Shown in pieces: positions 1 through 8,905 of a stretch of 64,000 bases of DNA. Source of the DNA: Halomonas sp. NO4 (lineage in GTDB: Bacteria; Pseudomonadota; Gammaproteobacteria; Pseudomonadales; Halomonadaceae); contig NZ_WHMA01000001.1 of the NCBI RefSeq assembly GCF_010994375.1, positions 88,978 to 152,977 on the forward strand, read 5' to 3'. Below the pieces are notes generated by a model that saw nothing but the letters and a program-made list of their open reading frames with translations, did no database searches and was not told the DNA's origin. Position numbers and translations under genes: made by a program. Positions within the stretch are counted from its first letter, which is position 1, and each line of letters begins with the position of its first letter.

Positions 1-1
1 T

Positions 2-193
2 GAGCGCCAGCGTCAGGCCGAGGAGCAACGCCGCCGCGAGGAAGAAGCCGAACGCCAGCGCCAGGCCGAGGAGCAACGCCGCCGCGAGGAAGAAGCCGAG
101 CGCCAGCGCCAGGCCGAGGAGCAACGCCGCCGCGAGGAAGAAGCCGAACGCCAGCGCCAGGCCGAGGAGCAACGCCGCCGCGAGGAAGAAGCC
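2..193 (+). repeat. Four 48-bp tandem repeats inside tolA
   Basis: Four consecutive 48-bp units start at 2, 50, 98 and 146, and a fifth begins at 194 before diverging. They are nearly identical at the DNA level and differ mainly at the GAG/GAA glutamate codon that opens each unit. Each encodes the 16-residue stalk unit. The near identity points to recent unequal recombination or replication slippage, which would change stalk length in 16-residue steps without a frameshift. More units may lie upstream. Confidence 0.95.
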
Positions 194-583
194 GAGCGCC
201 AGAGCCAGGCCGCCGAAGCGGCCAGCCAGGGGCTCGACCGCGCCATCGAGGGCGAGTCCGATGCGGTGGCCAATGCCAATCAGGCCAGTGAAGCGGCCAA
301 CAGCTTCATCAACCTGGTACGGCGGGCGGTGGAGCAGGCCTGGGTGATCCCGCCCGGCGCCGGCAACGGCCTGACGGCCATCGTGCAGGTTCGTCTGGGG
401 CCTTCGGGTGAACTGTTCGCGGCTACCATTACCCAAGGTAGCGGTGACAACGCCTTCGACCGCTCGGCGATACAGGCCGTGGAAGCCGCCGCGCCCTTCA
501 ACGAGCTGCGCCAGCTGCCCGCCAACGCGCAACGCAGCTTCCGAGAGTTCAACCTGAGATTCACACCGGGGGATATCCGCTGA
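2..583 (+). CDS. tolA: TolA, C-terminal part (5' end outside window)
   Basis: This is the end of TolA, the periplasm-spanning link between the TolQR motor in the inner membrane and TolB-Pal at the outer membrane. The reading frame is open from base 2. The first 80 or so residues are a charged helical stalk made of a 16-residue repeat rich in Glu, Arg and Gln ([16 protein letters not shown]), typical of TolA domain II. From about residue 100 follows a compact TonB-C-like domain III ([13 protein letters not shown], then [12 protein letters not shown] and [15 protein letters not shown]). The stop overlaps the tolB start by one base, so the two are probably translationally coupled. The N-terminal membrane anchor and true start lie upstream of the window. 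Confidence 0.93.
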   Translation, partial: ERQRQAEEQRRREEEAERQRQAEEQRRREEEAERQRQAEEQRRREEEAERQRQAEEQRRREEEAERQSQAAEAASQGLDRAIEGESDAVANANQASEAANSFINLVRRAVEQAWVIPPGAGNGLTAIVQVRLGPSGELFAATITQGSGDNAFDRSAIQAVEAAAPFNELRQLPANAQRSFREFNLRFTPGDIR

Positions 584-1872
584 TGAAAGCCCTGATGACT
601 GCCTGGCTGGGTGCCGTGCTGCTGTGTTTCGCCACCCTGGCCCAGGCCGACCTCACCATCGAGATCACCCGCGGCAGCGACGAGGCAACACCCATTGCCG
701 TGGTGCCCTTCGCCGCAGAGGGGGAGGCCCCGCCCGAGGACGTGGCCCAGATTGTCAGCGACGACCTGGAGCGCAGTGGCTTCTTCGCGCCCCTGGCCCG
801 GGATGCCATGTTCGAACGCCCCTCACGCAGCGATGGGGTCCGCTACGGCGAGTGGCGGGCGCTGGACGTGCGCTACCTGGTCGTGGGGGAAGTGAGTCGC
901 GCTGACGACGGCTACCGCATCCGCTACGAGCTGCTGGACGTCAGTGGTGGACGGCGCCTGCTCGGCGAGACGGTCACCGCAGGGGGCAACGAACTGCGTG
1001 GCGGCGCGCACTTCATCAGCGACCAGGTGTTCGAGGAGATCACTGGCATTCGCGGTGCCTTCTCCACGCGCATCGCCTACATCACGGCCCAGGGAGTGAG
1101 CGACGATCAGCAGTTCGGCCTCTATGTGGCCGATGCCGACGGCCACAACAGCCAGCAGGTTCTGGAGTCGCGCCTGCCCATCCTCTCGCCGGCCTGGTCG
1201 CCCGATGGCCAGAAACTGGCGTATGTCTCCTTCGAGACGGAGCGGCCGGCCATCTACGTCCAGGATCTGGCAACCGGCCAGCGCGTCCGCGTCTCCTCCT
1301 TCGACGGCCTCAACAGCGCACCGGCCTGGTCGCCGGACGGGCGCCGCCTGGCCATGTCGCTGTCCCGGGACGGCCAGCCGGAGATCTACGTGATGACCAT
1401 CGCCGACCGCAGCGTCGAGCGCATCACCAACAGTTCCAGCATCGATACCGAGCCGGACTGGGCCCCGGACGGGCGGAGCCTGCTGTTCACTTCCGATCGC
1501 AGCGGCGGTCCGCAGATCTATCGTCACGACCTGGCCAGTGGCGAGCAGGAGCGCCTCACCTTCACCGGCAACTACAACGCCCGCGGGCGCTTTGCCCCCG
1601 ACGGCGAGGCGATCTTCCTGATCCACCGCAGCAGCAGCGGCTACCAGGTCGCGCGGCAGGATCTCGAGTCGGGGCGCCTGGTCACCCTGAGCGAGACGCG
1701 CTGGGATGAATCGCCCAGTGTTGCCCCCAACGGGACCATGGTAATCTTCGCCACCCGGCAGGGAGACAGCGGGGTGTTGAGCGCCGTGTCCGCCGATGGG
1801 CGTGCGTCCTACCGCCTGCCCTCGGCCCAGGGTGATGTGCGGGAGCCTGCCTGGTCACCGTTTCTGAATTGA
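583..1872 (+). CDS. tolB: Tol-Pal system beta-propeller protein TolB
   Basis: TolB is the periplasmic protein that passes force from TolA to Pal during outer-membrane constriction at division. The 429-residue product starts with a signal peptide ([22 protein letters not shown]), has an N-terminal domain to about residue 150, and then repeats of a propeller blade motif ([44 protein letters not shown]) and a final WSPFL end. Length and repeats match the family. The ATG overlaps the tolA stop by one base, and pal follows after 24 bases, giving the usual tolA-tolB-pal order. Confidence 0.97.
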   Translation: MKALMTAWLGAVLLCFATLAQADLTIEITRGSDEATPIAVVPFAAEGEAPPEDVAQIVSDDLERSGFFAPLARDAMFERPSRSDGVRYGEWRALDVRYLVVGEVSRADDGYRIRYELLDVSGGRRLLGETVTAGGNELRGGAHFISDQVFEEITGIRGAFSTRIAYITAQGVSDDQQFGLYVADADGHNSQQVLESRLPILSPAWSPDGQKLAYVSFETERPAIYVQDLATGQRVRVSSFDGLNSAPAWSPDGRRLAMSLSRDGQPEIYVMTIADRSVERITNSSSIDTEPDWAPDGRSLLFTSDRSGGPQIYRHDLASGEQERLTFTGNYNARGRFAPDGEAIFLIHRSSSGYQVARQDLESGRLVTLSETRWDESPSVAPNGTMVIFATRQGDSGVLSAVSADGRASYRLPSAQGDVREPAWSPFLN

Positions 1873-1896
1873 TAGGCCACTCAAGGAGTTTTGACG

Positions 1897-2439
1897 ATGC
1901 AACTCAAGTCACATGCCAGAACCCTGGCCATTGCCTTCTCACTGGCGCTCATTGCCGGTTGCTCCAGCACCGGTGGTACCCAGGACGGCACCATGGACGG
2001 CAGCCGTAGCGGCACAGGCACAGGCACCGGCACCGCCGGGACCGGCCAGGTCAGCAGCAGCGGTATCGGCACCGATGGCGAGCGCGTGGGCCAGCAAGCC
2101 GACGGCCGTATTCCCGAAGTGCGCACCATCTACTTCGACTTCGACAGCGATACCATCAAGTCCGAGTTCGAGTCGGTGCTCACCGCCCATGCGCGCTACC
2201 TGCGCGGCAACGGCGGCGCCGAGGTGGTGCTCCAGGGGCATACCGACGAGCGCGGCACCCGCGAGTACAACATGGCGCTGGGTGAGCGTCGCGCGCGCGC
2301 CGTGCGGCGTTTCCTGGAGGTGCAGGGCGTCTCGCCGTCGCAGGTCGAGGTGGTCAGCTATGGCGAGGAGCGCCCGGCCGTGGGCGGCCACGACGACGAG
2401 GCCTACGCCGAGAATCGTCGTGTCCTCTTCGCCTACTGA
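1897..2439 (+). CDS. pal: Peptidoglycan-associated lipoprotein Pal
   Basis: Pal anchors the outer membrane to peptidoglycan and is the partner of TolB. The product is 180 residues. A lipoprotein signal ends in the lipobox LIAGC near residue 22, followed by a low-complexity Gly/Ser/Thr linker containing a short Gly-Thr run, then an OmpA-C peptidoglycan-binding domain from about residue 75 (YFDFDSDTIKSEF, LQGHTDERGTREYNMALGERRA). I chose the ATG at 1897 because AAGGAG at 1883-1888 lies at good spacing; an in-frame TTG six bases upstream is less likely. It belongs to the tol operon. Confidence 0.96.
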   Translation: MQLKSHARTLAIAFSLALIAGCSSTGGTQDGTMDGSRSGTGTGTGTAGTGQVSSSGIGTDGERVGQQADGRIPEVRTIYFDFDSDTIKSEFESVLTAHARYLRGNGGAEVVLQGHTDERGTREYNMALGERRARAVRRFLEVQGVSPSQVEVVSYGEERPAVGGHDDEAYAENRRVLFAY

Positions 2440-2472
2440 TCGCTACGGCGCCCAGCGTCGATGGAGTCATGC

Positions 2473-3243
2473 ATGAAACACGGTCTGAAACGACTGTGCG
2501 GCGCGGGAGCCCTGTTGCTCCCGCTGTCCGTATGGTTGCCGGTGATGGCCCAGCAGGGGCCGGTGGTGGAGGACCTGCGCGACCAGCCTCGCTCATTCCT
2601 CGACCAGACGGAGGTCCGCGAGGAAGCCGGCGGTAGCCTGGTGATCTTCAACCAAGTGCAGCAGCACGAGGAGCAGCTGCGCCAGCTGCGTGGCCAGGTC
2701 GAGGAACTGCGCCACCAGCTCGAGCAGCTGCGTCGCCAGACGCGGCAGCAGTACCTGGATCTCGACGAGCGGCTGATGGCCGGGAGTGCGGGTATCGAAG
2801 CGAGCCCCGAGGTCGATGACGCGACGGCGCGCCAAGTCGCCGAAACGCCGTCGCCGAGCGGTACCAGCGCCGATACCCAGGCCGCCTACCAGGCCGCCTT
2901 CGCCCACGTGCAGTCGCGCGAGTTCGCGGAGGCGATCCGCGCCTTCGAAGGTTTCGTGGCCGAGCACCCGGACAGCAGCTTGACCGCCAACGGCTACTAC
3001 TGGCTGGGGGAGCTGCACTCGGCAGAGGCCAACCTGGCCGAGGCGGAAGCCGCCTTCCGGCGGGTGATCGACGACTTTCCCGACAGCAGCAAGCTGCCCG
3101 ACGCGCTCTACAAGCTGGGCCTGGTCAAGGCGCGCCAGGGCGAGCCGGAAGCGAGCCGGGAGCTGCTCGAGCGGGTCCGCGACGATTACCCCGACACCAG
3201 TGCCGCCGGCCTTGCCACGGATTTCCTGCGCCAGTCGCTGTGA
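2473..3243 (+). CDS. cpoB: Cell division coordinator CpoB (YbgF)
   Basis: CpoB is the periplasmic last member of the tol-pal operon and links Tol function to septal peptidoglycan synthesis. The 256-residue product has a signal peptide ending near VMAQ, a coiled coil rich in Gln, Glu and Leu (about residues 60-100), a variable linker and three TPR-like repeats in the last 120 residues (YQAAFAHVQSREFAEAIRAF, GYYWLGELHSAEANLAEAE, DALYKLGLVKARQGEPEAS). The ATG at 2473 has GGAG at 2463-2466; an ATG at 2461 is in frame but would put charged residues ahead of the signal peptide. Confidence 0.94.
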   Translation: MKHGLKRLCGAGALLLPLSVWLPVMAQQGPVVEDLRDQPRSFLDQTEVREEAGGSLVIFNQVQQHEEQLRQLRGQVEELRHQLEQLRRQTRQQYLDLDERLMAGSAGIEASPEVDDATARQVAETPSPSGTSADTQAAYQAAFAHVQSREFAEAIRAFEGFVAEHPDSSLTANGYYWLGELHSAEANLAEAEAAFRRVIDDFPDSSKLPDALYKLGLVKARQGEPEASRELLERVRDDYPDTSAAGLATDFLRQSL

Positions 3244-3270
3244 TGCCCGTCCCCGCGAGAAGGAGCTGCC

Positions 3271-4029
3271 ATGAACTGCAAGATCGACTACCAGGCGCCG
3301 GCCGGCCTGCTCAAGGAACGGATCATTCTGGTTACCGGGGCGGGTGACGGTATCGGCCGCGCCGCCGCCCTGGCGTTCGCGCGCCACGGCGCCACCGTGG
3401 TCCTGTTGGGGCGTACGCTCTCCAAGCTGGAGACGGTCTACGACGAGATCGAAGCCGAGGGGCTGCCCCAGCCGGCGATCTTCCCCCTCAACTTCGAGGG
3501 CGCCACCCTCAAGGACTACCACGACATGGCCGAGACCCTGGACAAGGAGTTCGGCCGCCTCGACGGGTTGCTGCACAACGCGGGCCTGCTGGGCAATATC
3601 ACGCCTTTCGCGCAGTACAACCCGGCGCTGTGGGAGCAGGTGATGCAGGTCAACATCAACGGACCGATCTGGATGACCCAGGCGCTGCTGCCCCTGCTGG
3701 AGACCTCGCCGGACGCCTCGGTGGTGTTCACCTCCTCCGGCGTGGGGCGGAAGGGGCGTGCTTACTGGGGCGCCTACAGCGTCTCCAAGTTCGCCACCGA
3801 GGGCTTCATAGAGGTGCTCGCCGACGAGGTGGAGCACCTGGGCAATATCCGCGTCAACAGCCTCAATCCGGGTGCCACCCGCACCCGCATGCGCGCCACC
3901 GCCTACCCCGGCGAAGACCCGGAAACGCTACGCACGCCCGAGGAGATCCTGCCGACCTACCTGTGGCTGATGGGCCCCGACAGTCGGGGGCATAATGGCG
4001 AGCGCTTCGACGCCCAGCCTCCTAGGTAA
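3271..4029 (+). CDS. yciK: YciK-type short-chain dehydrogenase/reductase
   Basis: This is a cytoplasmic SDR-family oxidoreductase of 252 residues. The dinucleotide-binding motif TGAGDGIGR is near residue 22, the NAG motif is in HNAGLL, the catalytic serine is in VVFTSSGVGRKG, and the YxxxK pair is in YWGAYSVSKFA. The proline-glycine loop LNPGATRTRMR follows. These signatures fit YciK, whose physiological substrate is not established. AAGGAG precedes the ATG at good spacing. It starts 27 bases after cpoB and may be read through from the tol operon. Confidence 0.88.
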   Translation: MNCKIDYQAPAGLLKERIILVTGAGDGIGRAAALAFARHGATVVLLGRTLSKLETVYDEIEAEGLPQPAIFPLNFEGATLKDYHDMAETLDKEFGRLDGLLHNAGLLGNITPFAQYNPALWEQVMQVNINGPIWMTQALLPLLETSPDASVVFTSSGVGRKGRAYWGAYSVSKFATEGFIEVLADEVEHLGNIRVNSLNPGATRTRMRATAYPGEDPETLRTPEEILPTYLWLMGPDSRGHNGERFDAQPPR

Positions 4030-4176
4030 CAAATGGCTGCGCGTGCGAATCGCTGCGTTGCCCGGATGCTCGCATTCCTCACGTATAACTCCATACGCTC
4101 AGGATGCTGTGCTCCGGGCGCCTTGCGCTACATCCCGCTCGCCGATTTGCGCTAACTTTCTGTTTCCTAAAGAAGG
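4030..4176. repeat. Structured intergenic element with long imperfect inverted repeat
   Basis: The convergent gap between yciK and gph holds one continuous foldable sequence rather than a simple terminator. GCCCGGA near 4058 pairs with TCCGGGC near 4113. Inside this, GCATTCCTCACGTAT (about 4070) pairs imperfectly with ATACGCTCAGGATGC (about 4093), giving a hairpin of about 75 bases. From memory, elements of this kind recur between genes in Halomonas and relatives; only one copy is visible here. It could act as a two-way transcription end for the converging genes. Confidence 0.5.
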
Positions 4177-4839
4177 TCAAGCGTCTTCTAACAGGGCGGC
4201 AACCAGGGCCTCGCCGGTGGCGTACCAGCGGTCGGCGGGCCAATCATGGTAGTCCTCGCCTTCCTCGATGTAGCCGTAGCCCACCGCCACGCCGACCATG
4301 CCGGCGTGGCGCGCCGCCTCCATGTCACGGCGATGGTCGCCGATGTACCAGCAGCGCTCGGCCGGCAGGCCAAGCCGCTCGGCGGCGTGTCGCAGCGGCG
4401 CCGGGTCGGGCTTGCGCACCGGCAGGTCGTCGGCACACACCAGCACCCCCGGCTTCAGCCCCAGGGCATCGACCAGCGGAGCGGCATAGGCGCGAGGCTT
4501 GTTGGTGACGATGCCCCAGGGGCGTTCGGCTGCCTCCCATCCGCTCAGCAGTTGGGCGAGCGGCGGGAAGACCCGGCTCTCCACGGCGACGGCCTCGCCG
4601 TAGGCAGCGAGCAGGAAGACGCGGGCCGCGTCATGGCCATCGGCCGCCTTCTCCAGGCCCAGCGCCAGGGTCACCAGGGCGCTGCCGCCGTTGGAGACCT
4701 GAGCGCGGATCTCGGAGTAGGGCAGGGGAGCCAGGCCGTGATGGCTGCGCAGGGCATTGGTGGCGCGCGCCAGGTCGGGCGCCGTGTCAACCAGGGTGCC
4801 ATCGAGATCGAAGAGCAGGGCGTCGGGGTGCGGGATCAC
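4177..4839 (-). CDS. gph: Phosphoglycolate phosphatase (HAD family)
   Basis: This HAD-superfamily hydrolase dephosphorylates 2-phosphoglycolate, a product of DNA 3'-end repair. The 220-residue product has motif [14 protein letters not shown] near residue 10, motif II in WGIVTNKP, the motif III lysine in PVRKPDP, and motif [18 protein letters not shown]. The start is GTG at 4839-4837. It overlaps the ubiG stop in a GTGA sequence, so gph is probably translated by coupling to ubiG. The ubiG-gph order is common in gammaproteobacteria. A close HAD paralogue of different substrate range (MupP type) cannot be excluded. Confidence 0.88.
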   Translation of the reverse strand: MIPHPDALLFDLDGTLVDTAPDLARATNALRSHHGLAPLPYSEIRAQVSNGGSALVTLALGLEKAADGHDAARVFLLAAYGEAVAVESRVFPPLAQLLSGWEAAERPWGIVTNKPRAYAAPLVDALGLKPGVLVCADDLPVRKPDPAPLRHAAERLGLPAERCWYIGDHRRDMEAARHAGMVGVAVGYGYIEEGEDYHDWPADRWYATGEALVAALLEDA

Positions 4840-5558
4840 GGCTGCTCCCGTCGGCAATGCATCAGGTAGTTGACCGAGACGTCGCTGGCCGACAGCCGGT
4901 AGCGATGGGTCAGGGGGTTGTAGACCAGCCCGTTCTGTTCGCGTACCTCGAGTCCCGCCTCGCGACACCAGCCGGCCAGCTCCGAGGGGCGGATGAATCT
5001 GGCGTAGTCGTGGGTGCCGCGGGGCAGCATGCGTAGCAGGTACTCGGCACCCAGGATGGCCAGGGCGTAGGCCTTGGGGTTGCGGTTGATCGTGGAGAAG
5101 AAGACGTGGCCGCCCGGCTTGACCAGGGTCGCGCAGGCGCGAATGACCGAGCCCGGGTCGGGGACGTGCTCGAGCATCTCGAGGCAGGTGACCACGTCGT
5201 ACTCGCCGGGGTGCGCCTCGGCCATCGCCTCGGCGCTGGACTGCCGGTAGTCGACCTCGATGCCGCTCTCCTGAGCGTGCAGGCGGGCCACGCCGAGCGG
5301 GGCCTCGCCCATGTCGATACCGGTTACCCGGGCACCGCGGTGGGCCATGGCCTCGGCCAGCAGCCCGCCGCCGCAGCCCACGTCGACGACCCGGCGCCCG
5401 GCCAGGCCGCAGCGCGCATCGATGAAGTCGAGGCGCAAGGGGTTGATGTCGTGCAGCGGCTTGAATTCGCTCTCCGGGTCCCACCAGCGACTGGCCAGGG
5501 ACTCGAACTTGGCGACCTCCGAGGGGTCAACGTTGGAATGCGGGGCGCTAGCGCTCAT
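4836..5558 (-). CDS. ubiG: Ubiquinone biosynthesis O-methyltransferase UbiG
   Basis: UbiG performs both O-methylation steps of ubiquinone synthesis using S-adenosylmethionine. The 240-residue product has the SAM-binding motif [15 protein letters not shown] near residue 55, then [14 protein letters not shown] and [13 protein letters not shown], and ends with the family block NYLMHCRR. The N-terminal stretch [19 protein letters not shown] is characteristic of UbiG. The ATG at 5558 is preceded by a GGAG-type site on the minus strand. The stop overlaps the gph start. It is divergent from galU with 154 bases between them. Confidence 0.96.
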   Translation of the reverse strand: MSASAPHSNVDPSEVAKFESLASRWWDPESEFKPLHDINPLRLDFIDARCGLAGRRVVDVGCGGGLLAEAMAHRGARVTGIDMGEAPLGVARLHAQESGIEVDYRQSSAEAMAEAHPGEYDVVTCLEMLEHVPDPGSVIRACATLVKPGGHVFFSTINRNPKAYALAILGAEYLLRMLPRGTHDYARFIRPSELAGWCREAGLEVREQNGLVYNPLTHRYRLSASDVSVNYLMHCRREQP

Positions 5559-5712
5559 GGGAGCTCTCCATGTGATGGGTCGACCGCCATTAGCATCGGC
5601 CGTCTCCTTCGGTATCATGGCGGCATTGTACCCGTAGCGGACGCGGCATTCCCATGATCCGATCGCGAATGCGCGGTCGCGCCCCTTGAGATCCCCCGAC
5701 AAGGACGATTCC

Positions 5713-6603
5713 ATGATTCGCAAGGCTGTACTTCCCGTTGCCGGCTTGGGTACGCGCTGCTTGCCGGCTTCCAAGGCGATACCCAAGGAGATGATCACCA
5801 TCGTCGACCGCCCCGTCATCCAGTACGTGGTGGAGGAGGCCGTCGCCGCCGGGATCCGCGACATCGTGCTTGTCACCCACTCCAGCAAGAGCGCCATCGA
5901 GAACCATTTCGACAAGCATTTCGAGCTGGAAGCAACCCTCGAGGCCAAGGGCAAGCACGATCTGCTCGAGGCGGTGCGCGGCATCGTACCCAAGGACGTC
6001 AACATCATCAGCGTTCGCCAGCCCGAGCCGCTGGGCCTTGGCCATGCGGTGCTCTGTGCCCGGCCGGTGATCGGTGACGACGAACCCTTCGCCGTGCTGC
6101 TGCCGGACGTTCTGGTCGACGACTACGGCCTTGCCCACAACGACCTGGCGGGCATGATCGCCGCCTTCGACGCCACCGGGCTCAGCCAGCTGATGGTCGA
6201 GGAGGTGCCCTGGGAGCGCGTTCACCAGTACGGCATCGTGGCGCCCGAGCAGGCGGTGCCCGCGGCCGGAGAGTCGGCACCGCTGGCCGGAATGGTCGAG
6301 AAGCCCGCGCGCGAGGCGGCGCCCTCCAACCTGGCCGTGATCGGCCGCTACGTGCTGCCCGGGCACATCTTCCCGCTGCTGGCCGAGACGCCGCCGGGAG
6401 CCGGCAACGAGATCCAGTTGACCGATGCCATCGACACCCTCCGCGCCGCTGACGGCGTGGACGCCTGGCGCATGCGCGGCCAGACCTTCGACTGCGGCAA
6501 CCCCCTGGGCTACCTCGAGGCGACCCTTGCCTACGGCAGTCGCCACCCCGAGATCGGTGCCGACTTCCGCGAGCTGATCACCCGCCACGCGCGGTCGGAG
6601 TGA
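5713..6603 (+). CDS. galU: UTP-glucose-1-phosphate uridylyltransferase GalU
   Basis: GalU makes UDP-glucose from UTP and glucose-1-phosphate for envelope polysaccharides. The 296-residue protein opens with the nucleotidyltransferase signature [22 protein letters not shown], contains [12 protein letters not shown] and the VEKP loop, and ends with [12 protein letters not shown]. The ATG at 5713 has AAGGA at 5701-5705. It is followed six bases later by a UDP-glucose dehydrogenase homologue, so the pair looks like a two-gene unit for nucleotide-sugar metabolism. Position 9 of the signature is Cys where many homologues have Phe, which is not expected to matter. Confidence 0.95.
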   Translation: MIRKAVLPVAGLGTRCLPASKAIPKEMITIVDRPVIQYVVEEAVAAGIRDIVLVTHSSKSAIENHFDKHFELEATLEAKGKHDLLEAVRGIVPKDVNIISVRQPEPLGLGHAVLCARPVIGDDEPFAVLLPDVLVDDYGLAHNDLAGMIAAFDATGLSQLMVEEVPWERVHQYGIVAPEQAVPAAGESAPLAGMVEKPAREAAPSNLAVIGRYVLPGHIFPLLAETPPGAGNEIQLTDAIDTLRAADGVDAWRMRGQTFDCGNPLGYLEATLAYGSRHPEIGADFRELITRHARSE

Positions 6604-6608
6604 CCGCC

Positions 6609-7910
6609 ATGCGCATCGAGATTCGCGGTAGCGAGCTGGCCGCCGCCACGGCGGCGGCAGCCCTCTCCTGGGTCGGACATCGAGTGCACTGGGTGCCCCA
6701 CCAGAGCATGCCCTGGTCGGCCCTGCAACACGCCGACTGGCTCGCGCGGGAGCCGGAATTGCGGGCTCGCCTGGCAGAGGGGCGCGAGCAGGGCGCCCTC
6801 ACGGTGGATGGCAGCGAGCCCCGCGAGCCGGGTGCCGCCGACGTGCTGTGGCTGGCCTTGTCGCCCGAGCAGCGCGGCGATGCCGATGGGCTGGTAGCCG
6901 AAGTGACGCGCGACCGCTCCCGGCCGCTGCTGCTGGTCAACAACTCCACCTTTCCCGTGGGCGAGACCGAGCGGCTGGAAGGCAACCTCGGCGAGGCGGC
7001 GCGCGCCGTGGCCCTGGTCGATACCCTCGAGGAGGGGCGTGCCTGGGAGAGCTTCACCCGGCCCGGACGCTGGCTGCTCGGCTGTGACGACAACTGGGCC
7101 GAATCCCAGGTTCGCGAGCTGCTGCGTGCCTTCAACCGTCGGCGCGACGTCTTCCAGCGCATGCCGCGGCGAGCCGCCGAGCTCACCAAGCTCGCCACCA
7201 TTGGCATGCTGGCGACCCGCATCAGCTACATGAACGAGATCGCGGGCCTCGCCGACACCCTGGGCGTGGACGTCGAGTACGTGCGCCAGGGCATGGGCGC
7301 CGACTCGCGGATCGGCTACGAGTACCTCTACCCGGGCTGCGGCTTCGGCGGCCCCAACTTCTCCCGCGACCTGATGCGCCTGGCCGACGTGCAGGAGGCG
7401 AGCGGCCGTCACTCGGCGCTGCTCGAGCAGGTGCTCGACATCAACGAGCAGAAGAAGGAGACACTCTTTCGCAAGCTGTGGACCCACTTCCACGGTCGCC
7501 TGGAGGGCCGCACCCTGGCGATCTGGGGCGCCGCCTTCAAGCCCGGCTCGGCACGTATCGACCATTCCCCGGTGCTCCCGCTGCTCCACGCCCTCTGGGC
7601 CCAGGGCGTCGATGTGCGCCTCCACGACCCGGCCGCCACGCCGGCAATGCGTGCGGAGCTCGGAGAGCATCCGCGCCTGACGCTTTTCGACGGCGACCCC
7701 TATCGGACCTGCGAGGGCGCCGATGCCCTGATGCTGGTCACCGAGTGGAAGCACTACTGGAACCCGGACTGGGGACGCCTGGCGGGGCTGCTCAACGAGC
7801 GCTTGCTGCTCGACGGACGCAACATCTATGACCCCCGGCACGTGGCGGGCTGGGGGTTGACCTACCGCGGCATCGGCCGCCGTGCCGATCCGGACGAACA
7901 GCGTTCGTGA
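6609..7910 (+). CDS. UDP-glucose/GDP-mannose dehydrogenase family protein, degenerate
   Basis: The 433-residue product aligns by eye over its whole length with UDP-glucose 6-dehydrogenase: a central AELTKLATIGMLATRISYMNE helix, a GYEYLYPGCGFGG loop, and a C-terminal domain with WGAAFKPGSARIDHSP and LMLVTEWKHYWN. Two hallmarks are missing. The N-terminal nucleotide-binding glycine motif, normally GTGYVGL-like, reads IRGSELAAATAAAAL. The catalytic motif, normally GGSCFPKD, reads GGPNFSRD with Asn at about residue 250 in place of the nucleophilic Cys. It follows galU, so a role tied to UDP-glucose is plausible, but oxidation to UDP-glucuronate by the usual mechanism is unlikely. ATG at 6609 is chosen because GGAG ends at 6600. 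Confidence 0.8.
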   Translation: MRIEIRGSELAAATAAAALSWVGHRVHWVPHQSMPWSALQHADWLAREPELRARLAEGREQGALTVDGSEPREPGAADVLWLALSPEQRGDADGLVAEVTRDRSRPLLLVNNSTFPVGETERLEGNLGEAARAVALVDTLEEGRAWESFTRPGRWLLGCDDNWAESQVRELLRAFNRRRDVFQRMPRRAAELTKLATIGMLATRISYMNEIAGLADTLGVDVEYVRQGMGADSRIGYEYLYPGCGFGGPNFSRDLMRLADVQEASGRHSALLEQVLDINEQKKETLFRKLWTHFHGRLEGRTLAIWGAAFKPGSARIDHSPVLPLLHALWAQGVDVRLHDPAATPAMRAELGEHPRLTLFDGDPYRTCEGADALMLVTEWKHYWNPDWGRLAGLLNERLLLDGRNIYDPRHVAGWGLTYRGIGRRADPDEQRS

Positions 7911-7994
7911 CGTTGACAGGGCCGCGTGCGCGAGGCCGAACCCCCCGCGTACAATGGACGGGCATCCGTCGTTCCCGGTGACAAGGAGTTAGCC

Positions 7995-8849
7995 ATGCCC
8001 GAAGCGCGTCCCCCCGAGCGACGTCCCATCGTACCGGACCCGGAGGCCAGCGTGTCGCGCGCCCGTCGTGTTTCCGCACCCGCGCCCCGGCTATGGCCGG
8101 TCTATCTGCTGTTGCTGCTGCTGATCGCGGGCCTCGGTGCCCTGGCCTGGTTCGGTTGGCAGGAGCGGGTGCGCCTCGATGCCCGTTGGGAGCGCCTCGC
8201 CGGCGAGATGTCCAACGTTCATGCCCGCTTCGATGCCCAGGAGGGCCGCGGCGACTGGCTGGAGCATCTGGAAACCCGACTCGACACCCTGGAAGGGCGC
8301 AATGACGCCCTCGAGGCGCGCACCACCGGACTCGAGATCGAACTCGAGCAGCGCGCCGGCGGTGACGCCGAACGCCTCGCGGCGCTCGAGACGCGCCTCG
8401 ATGACCTGGGCGGCCGTCTCGATACCCTCGACCAGGAGGCAGCCACCCGCGATGCGCTGATGGCCGCCCTGCGAGCCTCCCTGAATGCCCTCGAGCGCGC
8501 TGGCGAGGAGGGGCGCCAGGTGCTGGCGACACGGCTCGAGACGCTGGCAACGGCGGGGGAGCGGCGTGACGAGCAGATCGAGGCGCAGGCGGCACGGCTG
8601 GCCGAGCGCGAGGCGACGCTGGACACCCTCGAGTCGCGGGATGATGAGACGCGGGAACGTCTCGAGACACTCAGCGAGCGGTTCGCCGGCGTCGAGGAGC
8701 GCCTCGCGGGGCTTGCCGAGAATCGAGAGGACGACGCCGCGGCACTGGCTGACCTGCAGGAGAGTCTCGCCTCCGCCGAATCCGAGCTGCGCGAACTGCG
8801 TCGTTCGCAGGTGGCGTTGAACGCCGAGCTGGAAACCCTGCGGCAGTAA
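7995..8849 (+). CDS. Single-pass membrane protein with long periplasmic coiled coil
   Basis: I do not recognise a named family. The 284-residue product has a short basic/proline-rich cytoplasmic N-terminus, one transmembrane helix at about residues 34-57 (LWPVYLLLLLLIAGLGALAWFG), and then about 220 residues of nearly uninterrupted heptad-like sequence rich in Leu, Glu, Arg and Ala (LETRLDTLEGRNDALEAR and similar). This predicts an extended coiled coil in the periplasm. The start is supported by AAGGAG at 7983-7988. It sits directly ahead of tamA and tamB, which suggests, without proof, an envelope role. Confidence 0.75.
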   Translation: MPEARPPERRPIVPDPEASVSRARRVSAPAPRLWPVYLLLLLLIAGLGALAWFGWQERVRLDARWERLAGEMSNVHARFDAQEGRGDWLEHLETRLDTLEGRNDALEARTTGLEIELEQRAGGDAERLAALETRLDDLGGRLDTLDQEAATRDALMAALRASLNALERAGEEGRQVLATRLETLATAGERRDEQIEAQAARLAEREATLDTLESRDDETRERLETLSERFAGVEERLAGLAENREDDAAALADLQESLASAESELRELRRSQVALNAELETLRQ

Positions 8850-8905
8850 CCTTGCATGGCCGGTCGCCGGTCGTCCCGCCGATGGAGTCAGCCGGGGAAT
8901 CCGAG

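Noticed and set aside
2..193. Regular repeats at the window start as a CRISPR array
   Set aside because: The repeats are directly contiguous without spacers and encode an in-frame 16-residue unit of the TolA stalk.
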